Virus record (IMG/VR): IMGVR_UViG_3300031857_001492
Span: 1 to 22,664 of that record
Reading direction: 5' to 3' (one strand)
Source of the DNA: a virus
Length of the DNA: 22,664 bases
The position numbers and the translations under genes were made by a program. The notes under the pieces were generated by a model, which had not been told where the DNA came from, did not search any database, and saw only the letters and a list, made by a program, of their open reading frames with translations. Positions 11,628 to 19,437 of the stretch are shown here, piece by piece. Within the stretch, counting starts at the first letter, position 1, and every line of letters starts with the position of its first letter.

Positions 11628-12340
11628 CACCCGCAACGCAGCCGCCATGGCTTGAGAGTGTGGTGAACATCATCACCGAGCTTTACCCTTTTCGAGGGGA
11701 AGCCCATCTCCCTCGCCGTGAATACTTTGAAAGCGCAAGCTCGGAACCCGTTGATTACATTTCCCCTGAAGAATTTTTAAAGTCTGAATTGCCGGATGGT
11801 CCCTGGTGTATTGGTTATCGCCACCACGGGATGGATGTTAAAGAGGGGCAAGTGATTACAAAGGATGAAGGGATTAAGCTGCTTGAGACGGACCTACAGA
11901 TTCTTGCGCAAAAACTGGATGATTTATTGCCATGCTTTAATTCCTGGTATCCGCAAGTAAAAGCAATAGTCGTTTCGCTGGCATTTGATCAAGGTTTTAA
12001 CGATTTCCGGTTATCCAGATTGGGAAAAGACATGGCGACAACTTGGCACGGTTGCAATCGACCTTTGCTTTGTGTCGAAGAATACTATCAAGGCCGTTAT
12101 AGAAACTTTGACAATCGCCGGAAACGGCTCGCCGACGCTCACGGAGACTTAGAGGGACAGCTACGGGATTTGCAACGATCCAAGGCCAAGGCAAAACGTG
12201 AAGCCGAACGCATCGCCAAACGGGCCGCGTTAAAGGCAAAGCGCGAGAAAGCTGCTCAACCGCATCGGTCGGGATTATCGGCTTGGCGCCTTGGCCAGCG
12301 CGACAAGCTGCAGCGGAAGCGTGTGGGGCCGGTGGTGTGA
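11624..12340 (+). CDS. Divergent phage lysozyme-like (GH24-type) protein with basic helical tail
   Basis: This 238-residue protein has, over about residues 60-170, the order of a phage lysozyme: W-C-I-G-Y-R-H-H-G in place of T-I-G-Y-G-H, then V-I-T-K-D-E-G-I-K-L-L-E-T-D-L, A-I-V-V-S-L-A-F-D-Q-G (for S-F-A-F-N-x-G), and Y-R-N-F-D-N-R-R-K-R-L-A-D (for G-L-x-x-R-R-x-x-E). The threonine of the usual Glu/Asp/Thr triad is Cys, and the catalytic Glu cannot be placed with certainty. It may therefore be altered or inactive. A Lys/Ala/Arg-rich coiled-coil tail (about 180-235) could bind anionic envelope or nucleic acid. The central DNA is AT-richer than its surroundings. The start is GTG in an overlap with the previous stop. 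Confidence 0.6.
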   Translation: MTPATQPPWLESVVNIITELYPFRGEAHLPRREYFESASSEPVDYISPEEFLKSELPDGPWCIGYRHHGMDVKEGQVITKDEGIKLLETDLQILAQKLDDLLPCFNSWYPQVKAIVVSLAFDQGFNDFRLSRLGKDMATTWHGCNRPLLCVEEYYQGRYRNFDNRRKRLADAHGDLEGQLRDLQRSKAKAKREAERIAKRAALKAKREKAAQPHRSGLSAWRLGQRDKLQRKRVGPVV

Positions 12341-12386
12341 CGCTGGCCCCGTATTTCCTGCATTGCTCTTTCCAAGCATGCAACAA

Positions 12387-12406
12387 TGGCTTAGACTTTC
12401 TACAAT
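12387..12406 (+). promoter_or_regulatory. Possible promoter before ParB-like gene
   Basis: AATGGCT precedes TTAGACT and then TACAAT (12401-12406), a good -10. AATGGCT also precedes the -10 at 11143. The start of the ParB-like gene follows at 12422, so the leader would be very short. Evidence is by pattern only. Confidence 0.35.
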
Positions 12407-12421
12407 TATGGAAACCGCCCT

Positions 12422-12931
12422 TTGGCAACCCTCAAGGATCTCAAGCCTGACCCCCGCAACGCCCGCAAGCGCACCGACCGCTCAGCGTCCCTGATTCAGG
12501 AGTCGCTGCAACGGTTCGGGGCTGCCCGTAGCATTGTGATCGACGAAGACGGCAGGATCCTTGCTGGCAACGGCACTGTAGAGGGGGCTAAGGCCGCAGG
12601 TATCAGCAAGGTGCGGATCATCGAAACCGAAGGCGACGAGATCGTTGCCGTGCGCCGCACCGGGCTGACCGAAGAGCAGAAGATCGGCCTAGCCCTGGCA
12701 GACAACCGCACTAGCGACTTGAGCGAGTGGGATGGGCTGATGCTGCAGCAGCTCAGCGAGACGCACGACATTGCGCCGTGGTTTGAGCCTGAAGACCTCA
12801 ACGCACTGATCGGCGCCGGGGAAGTCACAACGGCAGCCAAAGAGCATGAAGGCGCCAAAGAGCTTGACCCTGAAGAGTTTTCGGAGTTTGACCACACCTG
12901 CCCCCGCTGTGGCTTTGAGTTCGACGGATGA
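12422..12931 (+). CDS. ParB-like (ParB/Srx-fold) protein with C-terminal zinc knuckle
   Basis: This 169-residue protein begins A-T-L-K-D-L-K-P-D-P-R-N-A-R and has the ParB box G-R-I-L-A-G-N-G-T-V-E-G-A (44-56). It continues V-R-R-T-G-L-T-E-E-Q-K...A-L-A-D-N-R-T and ends H-T-C160-P-R-C163-G-F-E-F. Phage proteins of this type lie next to DNA methyltransferases and terminases and may act as CTP-binding or nuclease factors; their role is not settled. A TTG start at 12422 is the only plausible one, since ATG 12408 is in another frame and no in-frame ATG exists upstream before a stop. It overlaps the cytosine methyltransferase by 4 nt. Confidence 0.8.
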   Translation: MATLKDLKPDPRNARKRTDRSASLIQESLQRFGAARSIVIDEDGRILAGNGTVEGAKAAGISKVRIIETEGDEIVAVRRTGLTEEQKIGLALADNRTSDLSEWDGLMLQQLSETHDIAPWFEPEDLNALIGAGEVTTAAKEHEGAKELDPEEFSEFDHTCPRCGFEFDG

Positions 12932-13980
12932 CAGCTCGCCTCCGACGCTTTCACGGGCCATGGAAGCTGACGGACCTGGCCACCGTACCCAAGACCGGGC
13001 TAACAGCGTTCAGCTGCTTCCACTGTGGTGGTGGTTCAACGATGGGCTACAAGCTCGCTGGTTTCAACATGCTCGGCGGTGTTGAGATTGACCCAGAAAT
13101 GATGGCGATCTATCGGGCGAACCACAATCCGAAGCACAGCTACCTGATGGGTGTGCAGCAGTTCAACGAACTTCTGCTAGATGACTTGCCTGATGAGTTG
13201 AAGAACCTAGACCTGCTGGACGGCTCGCCGCCGTGCTCAGTGTTCAGCATGGCTGGCAAGCGTGAAAAGAAATGGGGCAGCGAGCATCACTTCCGCGAAG
13301 GGCAGCAGAAGCAGCGGCTTGATGACCTGTTCATGCACTTCATTGAAGTAGGCCAGCGGCTTCAGCCGAAGGTGATCGTGGCTGAAAATGTGAAAGGCTT
13401 AATTCTTGGCAACGCTAAAGGCTATGTCAAAGAAATCTTTGCAGCATTCCGAGAAGCTGGCTACGACACTCAGCTGTTCTTGTTTAACGCTGCGCGGATG
13501 GGTGTGCCGCAGGCCAGGGAACGAACCTTCTTTATTGCGCGGCGGCGGGATCTGAGGTGGGGGAAGTTGGAAATGAAGTTTGAGGAGCCTGTAACGACTG
13601 TGAGGCAAGCATGGGCTAATCTGCCAAAGCAGAAAGGCGATGCGCTGCCGCCGTGCTACGCAAAGATATGGGCGAAAGTACCGCCTGGCAAAGCGGGCCG
13701 AGACTATGGATCAACCGGCCTTCAGGTTCACAAGATCAATCAGTCTCAACCTGCCAGAACAGCAATCTCGCAAAGCTGGCATACAATGCACGATCAGGAA
13801 CCGCGCAATCTTTCTGCGCTTGAGTTGACGCGGATTCAATCCTTTCCTGACGACTATAAATACGGGAAGCCTGCGGACCGTCACGCCGGCTACGTCTGCG
13901 GCATGTCCGTTCCGCCCTACATGACGCAGCGGGTGGCGCTAGAGATCGGTCGGCAGTGGTTCGGGATTGAGTACGACTGA
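12928..13980 (+). CDS. DNA C5-cytosine methyltransferase
   Basis: This 350-residue enzyme transfers a methyl group from SAM to carbon 5 of cytosine. The ordered motifs are visible: I (F-S-C-F-H-C-G-G-G-S-T-M-G, 28-40), the acidic end of strand 2 (G-V-E-I-D), IV with the catalytic Cys (D-G-S-P-P-C103-S-V-F-S), VI (A-E-N-V, 152-155) and VIII (Q-A-R-E-R, 195-199). Late motifs L-T-R-I-Q-S-F-P and G-x-S-V-P-P are also present. The target-recognition region between VIII and IX is short. There is no partner restriction enzyme, so self-protection of phage DNA is likely. The stop shares one base with the next ATG (TGATG). Confidence 0.92.
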   Translation: MTARLRRFHGPWKLTDLATVPKTGLTAFSCFHCGGGSTMGYKLAGFNMLGGVEIDPEMMAIYRANHNPKHSYLMGVQQFNELLLDDLPDELKNLDLLDGSPPCSVFSMAGKREKKWGSEHHFREGQQKQRLDDLFMHFIEVGQRLQPKVIVAENVKGLILGNAKGYVKEIFAAFREAGYDTQLFLFNAARMGVPQARERTFFIARRRDLRWGKLEMKFEEPVTTVRQAWANLPKQKGDALPPCYAKIWAKVPPGKAGRDYGSTGLQVHKINQSQPARTAISQSWHTMHDQEPRNLSALELTRIQSFPDDYKYGKPADRHAGYVCGMSVPPYMTQRVALEIGRQWFGIEYD

Positions 13981-14303
13981 TGGCAGCCAAAGGCAGCACC
14001 CAGGCACAGACGATTGAACGCGCAGCACGCTTCGCTCGCATCATCGCCAACGGTGGCCGCCGCTCGGACTGCCTTCAGTACGCTGCAACAAACTGGGGGG
14101 TAAGTAGTCGCACCGCTGACAACTACCTAGCCCTTGCCCGTGATCAGCTTGCCGCCGATTGGGATATGGAGCGCCCGCAGATGGTCGCCGATCTGCTGGC
14201 CCAGTGCTCGACCCTGCAGCTTGAAGCCCGCAAGGCCAAGCAGTACCACATCGCCCTAGGCGCGATCAACACCGCTGCCCGGTTGGCGCAGCTTTGCTCA
14301 TGA
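13980..14303 (+). CDS. terS: Terminase small subunit-like protein
   Basis: A 107-residue protein directly before the large terminase gene. Residues 15-55 form a helix-turn-helix (IIANGGRRSDCLQYAATNWG, then V-S-S-R-T-A-D-N-Y-L). The second half, D-W-D-M-E-R-P-Q-M-V-A-D-L-L-A-Q followed by KQYHIALGAINTAARLAQL, matches the oligomerising helices of small terminases. The small subunit recognises phage DNA and loads the large subunit for packaging. The assignment combines position with sequence pattern. It overlaps the large-subunit start by 4 nt. Confidence 0.75.
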   Translation: MAAKGSTQAQTIERAARFARIIANGGRRSDCLQYAATNWGVSSRTADNYLALARDQLAADWDMERPQMVADLLAQCSTLQLEARKAKQYHIALGAINTAARLAQLCS

Positions 14304-15853
14304 CGATCTGCAGCACCCGCTCTGGCCACGTCCTGAAGCCGCCAGTTTCAACGAGCAACCCTCAGGCCCCCATCGCGGGCAGCTTTGAGGCCTACATCAA
14401 GGAAGTCTGCCCATCGTTCCCCTGGAGCCCCCACACCCACCGCCTGGTTGCGCTAGGCCAGCGTGTCGCCGATGGTGAGCTGCGCCGCCTCATGGTGGAA
14501 CTCCCGCCGCGCCATTACAAGTCCACGATCTTCTCGATCTTCCTGCCTGGCTACTTCCTACGCCGGTATCCAAACAAGTCGGTCGGCATCGGTTGCCATA
14601 CCGCCACCCTCGCCGAAGGCTTTAGCCAGGATGCCCGCGACTACTTCACCGCCTCAGGTGGCGCACTCTCCCCTACCTCCGGTGGCGTCAAGAAGTGGGG
14701 CACCTCCGGCATCGGTGGCCTGTGGACCGCTGGCGTAGGTGGTGGCACCGGTAACCCTGGCGACCTGATCATCGTTGACGACCCGATCAAGTCCCGCGAG
14801 ATGGCCGATTCCGCCGCCTGGCGCCGGCAGGTTCACTCCTGGTGGGATTCGGTTCTGTCCACACGGGAAGAGCCCGGCAATGCCGTGGTGATCGTGCATA
14901 CCCGCTGGCACAGCAACGACCTGATCGGCTACCTGCTGGCCAAGAACGAGGAGCTGGAGAAGGAAGGCCTAGAGGCCCAATGCGAGCCCTGGCATGTGGT
15001 GTCTATGCCAATTGAGGCGGTGGCCGCCAACACCATCAAGCCCTTCCCGCGTACCGTCACCAGCGAACAGGACGACCGGGCCCCTGGCCAGGCACTGGAC
15101 CCCACCCGTTTTGATGAGACCTGGATCGAGCGCAAGCGGGCCAACACCCCCCGCCGTGACTGGGAGGCGATCTATCAGCAGGCACCAACCGAAAGCGCTG
15201 GCACGATCTTCAGCCGCGACACCCTGCGGTACTTCCTGCTGCCAGGCCAGAAGGGGGAGGAGGGAGACGTCAAGTTGCCCGAGTACGGCATCCGCAAGTT
15301 GGCCTCGGTGGACGCCACCTTCAAGGATTCGGTCGGTTCCGACATGGTTGGCATCGGCCTATGGCTGCAAACTCAGGAGGGGATGTTCAGGATTGATCAG
15401 GTGAACCGCCGCATGGGTTTCAATGACACCCTCGACCTGTTGCGCCTACTGAAGCCGGTGTGGGGCTTCAATGAGCTATTGATCGAAGACAAGGCCAATG
15501 GATCAGCGATCATTGACACCCTCAAGCGTGAATCTGGCTGCGCTGTTCATGCCGTCGATCCCCTTGGCGGTAAAACCGCCCGAGCTGAAGCCGCGTCGCC
15601 GTTGTTCCGCCAAGGCCGCATATTCCTGCCGCGCCATGCCCCGTGGCTGGCAGAGTACGTGGGCCAGCTACTGGCTTTCCCATCTGGCACCTTTGACGAC
15701 CTAGTGGACGAAACCACGCAGGCCCTCAACTTCTGCGCCAGCACCGGCCCGATGCGCGTCACCACCGCCACCTACGGCCACGGCACCCACGTCCCGCCGG
15801 CCCGGTCGGAACCGCCACCCCGGCAGCGATCCGCCATCCCCGGCTTTCGATGA
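14300..15853 (+). CDS. terL: Terminase large subunit
   Basis: A 517-residue packaging motor. The ATPase has the Walker-A-like P-P-R-H-Y-K-S-T (69-76) and Walker B L-I-I-V-D-D-P (156-162). The strand V-V-I-V-H-T-R-W-H lies near the coupling motif. The C-terminal RNase-H-like nuclease shows S-V-D338-A-T, I-E-D397-K-A-N-G and D-D-L-V-D470, giving the metal-binding acids. It drives DNA into the capsid with ATP and cuts the concatemer. ATG 14300 overlaps the small subunit by 4 nt and is preferred to the in-frame TTG six bases upstream. Confidence 0.95.
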   Translation: MTICSTRSGHVLKPPVSTSNPQAPIAGSFEAYIKEVCPSFPWSPHTHRLVALGQRVADGELRRLMVELPPRHYKSTIFSIFLPGYFLRRYPNKSVGIGCHTATLAEGFSQDARDYFTASGGALSPTSGGVKKWGTSGIGGLWTAGVGGGTGNPGDLIIVDDPIKSREMADSAAWRRQVHSWWDSVLSTREEPGNAVVIVHTRWHSNDLIGYLLAKNEELEKEGLEAQCEPWHVVSMPIEAVAANTIKPFPRTVTSEQDDRAPGQALDPTRFDETWIERKRANTPRRDWEAIYQQAPTESAGTIFSRDTLRYFLLPGQKGEEGDVKLPEYGIRKLASVDATFKDSVGSDMVGIGLWLQTQEGMFRIDQVNRRMGFNDTLDLLRLLKPVWGFNELLIEDKANGSAIIDTLKRESGCAVHAVDPLGGKTARAEAASPLFRQGRIFLPRHAPWLAEYVGQLLAFPSGTFDDLVDETTQALNFCASTGPMRVTTATYGHGTHVPPARSEPPPRQRSAIPGFR

Positions 15854-16230
15854 TCACTCAACCCACACAGGACACACCCATGGACACCCCTGCACCGATC
15901 AACATCGTCTTCGACGGCCCGCCGGGACCCGAGGGGCCCCGATTTATTGAGGTTGAAACCGACGACGGGCGCAGCATCAGCGTTGGTGAATGGCAGGAGC
16001 GACGGGATGGGTGCTGGAGGCTGAGAATCGCCGCTTTACCGCTTGTGACAACAGGGGTTACGCAGGTTGCTTATGTAGACCCTGAGCAGGATTTACTGGA
16101 GCGAATCCTTAAGGAGTGCATAAACACCGAGCTTTCCGCAATTCATTCCGCTGGGGTGCTTCACGCGGCTGCACTTCTGATGGGATCCCAGACCTTCGAC
16201 CTGACTAATTCTGGGCAGGAAGGCAAATGA
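15850..16230 (+). CDS. Conserved hypothetical phage protein
   Basis: A 126-residue protein with the recurring phage motif I-N-I-V-F-D-G-P-P-G-P-E-G-P-R-F-I-E-V-E, then G-R-S-I-S-V-G-E-W...G-C-W-R-L-R-I (about residues 17-61). Similar small proteins occur in many tailed phages without a known function, as I recall. The C-terminal half is helical (LLERILKECINTELSAIHSA) and its DNA is less GC-rich than the N-terminal part. It starts in an ATGA overlap with the terminase stop and ends in one with the next gene. Confidence 0.75.
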   Translation: MITQPTQDTPMDTPAPINIVFDGPPGPEGPRFIEVETDDGRSISVGEWQERRDGCWRLRIAALPLVTTGVTQVAYVDPEQDLLERILKECINTELSAIHSAGVLHAAALLMGSQTFDLTNSGQEGK

Positions 16231-16487
16231 TCCCCCAACTCTCTGCATTCTTTGGCGCATTCTTAGGTAGTAGCAAGCGGAAGCCAAAAATGTTATCTTT
16301 CTTTTACGCTGGCGTTCAGTTTAACGGCTCAAATAAAACGTATATGAACGGAGTGTATTTCATTGAGCCTAAGCACTACAATCCCGAAACTTTTGTTATT
16401 CTAGTTAAGGAAGACATTGCCAAGCGCTATGGATGCTCACCTGATTCTATGTATTTACATGCTCTCACACCCCTAAGCAGCAAATGA
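16227..16487 (+). CDS. Hypothetical protein, AT-rich gene
   Basis: An 86-residue protein beginning MIPQLSAFFGAFLGSSKRKP and ending YLHALTPLSSK. The N-terminus is hydrophobic enough for a weak signal or membrane segment. The remainder (SFFYAGVQFNGSNKTYMNGV) looks like beta strands. No family is recognised. The gene is clearly richer in A and T than its neighbours, which suggests a recent foreign origin. It overlaps both neighbours by 4 nt. Confidence 0.6.
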   Translation: MIPQLSAFFGAFLGSSKRKPKMLSFFYAGVQFNGSNKTYMNGVYFIEPKHYNPETFVILVKEDIAKRYGCSPDSMYLHALTPLSSK

Positions 16488-16765
16488 CCACCCAACCCAT
16501 GGACACCCCCCGCGACCCGCACCTACCGCCCCCTGCGGTTGTTGATTGGCTGCTGGAGCAGGACTGGTCGGTGATGATCCCGATCACCAGCATTAAATAC
16601 GAAGGGGCAAGGCCTCACGATATGACCAAGAGCACCCACTGGGAATACCAGATGGCGTGCCCTGTGCTCGGCGAGGATGACGCCGGTCGCATCTTCCTGC
16701 CTGTTGAGGCGCTGGACGCTCTTCGCAAGGATGCAGCAGCGCGAGCGAGCGCGGAGGCTTCCTAG
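16484..16765 (+). CDS. Hypothetical 93-residue protein
   Basis: Begins MTTQPMDTPRDPHLPPPAVV and ends DAAARASAEAS. A helix (V-V-D-W-L-L-E-Q-D-W) and central strands are followed by V-E-A-L-D-A-L-R-K-D-A. No family is recognised. The stop is TAG and shares its G with GTG 16765, a possible start of the next reading frame. Confidence 0.65.
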   Translation: MTTQPMDTPRDPHLPPPAVVDWLLEQDWSVMIPITSIKYEGARPHDMTKSTHWEYQMACPVLGEDDAGRIFLPVEALDALRKDAAARASAEAS

Positions 16766-17889
16766 TGGCAAACTCGTCCACCCTCCCCAAACCGCAACCC
16801 ACCGATAGCAAAGATGGCAACCCTGAAGCTCCCGCCAGCACCCTTGTCCCAACTGGTCGGCAAGCCGGTGGCCGGGACCTGGCGCCTTCGCCAGTCGTCG
16901 CAGGGGACTCATCTGGAGGTGTTCCGGTTCGGGGGGAGCTGGATGCCACCATCGCCAGCGGTGAAGATCCACCTGACGCCAAGCCACGTCGTCTTGCTCG
17001 ATCGAGGCGAGCTGTTCGTGCAGGAGAACCCCTAGAGCAGCCGACCAAGATTGGCAGCCCGCCACGTACCGAGCTATCCGAGCGGTTGATCATCGAAAAC
17101 CGTGGCCTGGCAAATGCTGCCGCCAGCAAGTGGGCCCGCCGTTGCTCTAAACCTTTTGAAGACTTCATCGGCCCTGCGCTGGAGGGTCTGATAAATGGCT
17201 GCCGTCGTTACGATTTAACCAGGATCAACCCCGCCACTGGCCGCCCCTATGCGGTTAGCACTTGCGTCTGTCCGTTCATTGAAGGGCAAATAATGCACCA
17301 CATCAGGGACGGCGGCTATGACGTGAAGATGCCCAGTAAATGGCGGGAATACTACCCAAAGGTCAGGCGCCTCTTAGGCGAAGGCCAGTCACTGGCCCGG
17401 GTTGTTGCGGCCATCCCCGCCTTCACCGAAGGTGAGATCGTTGAAATGCTGGGGGCGATGCAGCAGGGCAGCGTCAGCCTGGATGGCGGCGACGGGCACC
17501 AGTTGGACCTTTGCGGGGAGCATCGGCCCGAAGCAACCGATGACCCGTTGGCCCCAGCGCTTTACGCCCTCGTCGAAGCAGCATTCGACAGCCTGCGGCC
17601 CGCTGATCGTGGCTTGCTGGAGCGTTGGGCAGAAAACCCGTTCAAACGGGTGGCCTATCCATCAGGGCCGATGGCCCAATTCCACAACCGCCTTAAGGCC
17701 CAACTGCGGGGTAAGACCCTTAAGCAGTTCCGCCAGGTGACGCTAGGCTTTGACGTGCCCACCATTGCGCCCACCCCCCGCGAGCGCCGCCCACGGCAGC
17801 CCAGGCCCGCCCCTGCTCCGGTGGTGCAGCCATCGCTGTTCGGTGGCCGCAACCAGCGCAAGCCACATCCCAGGGCGGTGAAGCTATAA
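16765..17889 (+). CDS. Sigma-70-family-like protein (start uncertain)
   Basis: The frame from GTG 16765 gives 374 residues. The recognisable part begins near residue 103. I-I-E-N-R-G-L-A-N-A-A-A-S-K-W, then P-F-E-D-F-I-G-P-A-L-E-G-L-I, R-R-Y-D-L and F-I-E-G-Q-I-M-H-H-I-R-D (171-182) align with sigma region 2 of group 3 factors (L-V-x-x-x-A-x-x-Y, F-E-D-L-x-Q-E-G-x-x-G-L, F-D, W-I-R-G-x-I-x-x-Y-L-R-D). Residues 190-240 could be region 3. Residues 265-315 (F-D-S-L-R-P-A-D-R-G-L-L-E-R-W) hint at a degenerate region 4. It may redirect host RNA polymerase to phage promoters. The first 90 residues are low-complexity and overlap a better-coding frame, so TTG 17086 is an alternative start. Confidence 0.65.
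   Translation: MANSSTLPKPQPTDSKDGNPEAPASTLVPTGRQAGGRDLAPSPVVAGDSSGGVPVRGELDATIASGEDPPDAKPRRLARSRRAVRAGEPLEQPTKIGSPPRTELSERLIIENRGLANAAASKWARRCSKPFEDFIGPALEGLINGCRRYDLTRINPATGRPYAVSTCVCPFIEGQIMHHIRDGGYDVKMPSKWREYYPKVRRLLGEGQSLARVVAAIPAFTEGEIVEMLGAMQQGSVSLDGGDGHQLDLCGEHRPEATDDPLAPALYALVEAAFDSLRPADRGLLERWAENPFKRVAYPSGPMAQFHNRLKAQLRGKTLKQFRQVTLGFDVPTIAPTPRERRPRQPRPAPAPVVQPSLFGGRNQRKPHPRAVKL
16814..17035 (+). CDS. Hypothetical 73-residue protein overlapping the sigma-like frame
   Basis: Begins MATLKLPPAPLSQLVGKPVA and continues G-T-W-R-L-R-Q-S...L-E-V-F-R-F-G-G-S-W to the end L-F-V-Q-E-N-P and TAG. Third codon positions in this frame are strongly GC-rich, as in the confirmed genes. The overlapping sigma-like frame shows weaker bias and a low-complexity product over the same bases. 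This favours the 73-residue frame as the main coding frame here, although dual coding cannot be excluded. No family is recognised. Confidence 0.5.
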   Translation: MATLKLPPAPLSQLVGKPVAGTWRLRQSSQGTHLEVFRFGGSWMPPSPAVKIHLTPSHVVLLDRGELFVQENP

Positions 17890-17910
17890 ACAGCCGTGGG
17901 CGGAAAGCTC

Positions 17911-17920
17911 CAGTAGTAGA
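17911..17920 (+). promoter_or_regulatory. Possible promoter before portal gene
   Basis: In the 47-bp gap between the sigma-like gene and the portal gene, CAGTAGTAGACTAG contains TAGACT as a weak -10. A similar TTAGACT stands before the ParB-like gene. There is no clear -35 and no stem-loop, so this is tentative. Confidence 0.25.
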
Positions 17921-17936
17921 CTAGTTTTGGGCGCTG

Positions 17937-19433
17937 GTGAAGTCAAAGCATTCTGGTACTGACCCCAAGCTGCCGAGCTTCCAGCACCCGGTACTGCGGG
18001 AGGTAAGCGATGACCTGGAGCGTGCGCATGACGCCTGGTATTGCCTGCGGGGTGATGGGGTCAAGCGCAAATACCTACCGCCGGAGCCAGCCGAACCGCC
18101 TACTGCCTATGAGGGCCGCCTGGGTCGCGCCGTGTTCAGCGACTTTTTCAGGGCTGGCCTGGAGGGTTTCGCCGGGGTGCTGTCACGCTCCGAGCTGAAA
18201 GATCCGCCGGCAACATTTGAGGCGAACCAGGACAATGTAGACCTAGAGGGCAACTCGCTTGAGGCGTTCTGGCTCACCGTGGATCCCCTTTGCCTGCGCG
18301 ATGGCGCCGTCCCTATCCTGGTGGAGATGCCAAGCGGCAATCCCACCGATGCGGCCACTGAAGCGGCACTCAAGCGGCGCCCCTACCTGGTCAGCCGCAC
18401 CCGCGCCACCTGCCTTAACTGGAAGACCTCCGTAGAGGGTTCAATTGAGGTGGTAACCCGCTGCACGTTCCTCGAATGGGCGGAAGTTGACAGCGACGAT
18501 GGCGATTTTGGGGTGACCTATGAGGAGCGCTACCGGGTGATCGAGCCTGGGAAGTGGACGCTCTACCGGTTGAAGCAGCGTCCCGATGGTTCCATGGAAA
18601 TGCAGAAAGTGGACGAGGGGCAGTATCTGGACTCCAAGCAGCAGCCACTGAAAATCTGCCCAGTGGTCTGGTACAGCGCCGAGAAAGCGGGCTTCGGCCA
18701 GGGTGCGCTACCCCTGCGGCAGGTGGTGGAGCATTGCATCGAGTATTACCAGATGCGAAGCGACCTAAAGGAGAAAACGCACAAGTGCGCCATGCCGGTG
18801 CCGGTTGAGAAAGGTGGGCTGCCGCCGATGGATGGACAGGCTGCCGCCCCGCTGGTGATTGGGCCTAATACGGTCATTCGTGTTGACAAGGACGGCGATT
18901 TCTTCTGGCGCGAGCCTGCGGCCACATCACTTGCCGAGCAACGGGAGCAGCTTAAGGAGGTAAAGGAGCTGATTGATCAGCAACTCCTGGGATTCCTCTC
19001 CGGTGAAAGCAAGATCGCCAAAACGGCCACGCAGTCGCAGCTTGAGGGGGGGCGCACCCAGGTCAGTATCAAGGCGATGGGCGAGCGCAAGAAGTCGGTC
19101 ATGCAAAGGCTTTTTGCCATTTGGTGCCTTTACACCGGGGAGCAGCTTGCAGTAGGCGCCGGCTTGACCATGGATGAAAACGCCTTCGCCGCCCCACTGG
19201 ACGCCCAGGATGCTGATGCCCTGCAGCGGCTTGCCGGTGGCGTCGAGTTGATCTCCCAGGAGAGCGCTGTTGAGGCGCTGCAGCGTGGTGGGTTCAACAA
19301 GTCAACGAACAGCGTGGCCGATGAGATGGCCAGGATCAACCGGGAGCGGCCAACACTGGGGGCCCCAACGCCGGTGAGGGATGACACCACCACGCCGCTG
19401 GATGAGGTGGAGCTGGGGGAGGATCTGGACTGA
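17937..19433 (+). CDS. Portal protein, DUF4055 family
   Basis: A 498-residue protein that follows the terminases and sigma-like gene in the usual portal position. Visible are R-E-V-S-D-D-L-E-R-A-H-D-A-W, K-R-K-Y-L-P-P, F-F-R-A-G-L-E-G-F-A-G-V-L-S-R, Y-L-V-S-R-T-R-A-T-C-L-N-W, C-P-V-V-W-Y and E-Y-Y-Q-M-R-S-D-L. The late part has Q-L-L-G-F-L-S-G-E-S and Q-S-Q-L-E-G-G-R-T-Q-V-S-I. The order matches the DUF4055 portal-like family. Twelve copies of a portal form the DNA channel at one capsid vertex. It ends in an acidic tail. The start is GTG 17937, as no ATG lies close upstream in frame. Confidence 0.85.
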   Translation: MKSKHSGTDPKLPSFQHPVLREVSDDLERAHDAWYCLRGDGVKRKYLPPEPAEPPTAYEGRLGRAVFSDFFRAGLEGFAGVLSRSELKDPPATFEANQDNVDLEGNSLEAFWLTVDPLCLRDGAVPILVEMPSGNPTDAATEAALKRRPYLVSRTRATCLNWKTSVEGSIEVVTRCTFLEWAEVDSDDGDFGVTYEERYRVIEPGKWTLYRLKQRPDGSMEMQKVDEGQYLDSKQQPLKICPVVWYSAEKAGFGQGALPLRQVVEHCIEYYQMRSDLKEKTHKCAMPVPVEKGGLPPMDGQAAAPLVIGPNTVIRVDKDGDFFWREPAATSLAEQREQLKEVKELIDQQLLGFLSGESKIAKTATQSQLEGGRTQVSIKAMGERKKSVMQRLFAIWCLYTGEQLAVGAGLTMDENAFAAPLDAQDADALQRLAGGVELISQESAVEALQRGGFNKSTNSVADEMARINRERPTLGAPTPVRDDTTTPLDEVELGEDLD

Positions 19434-19437
19434 AGCG

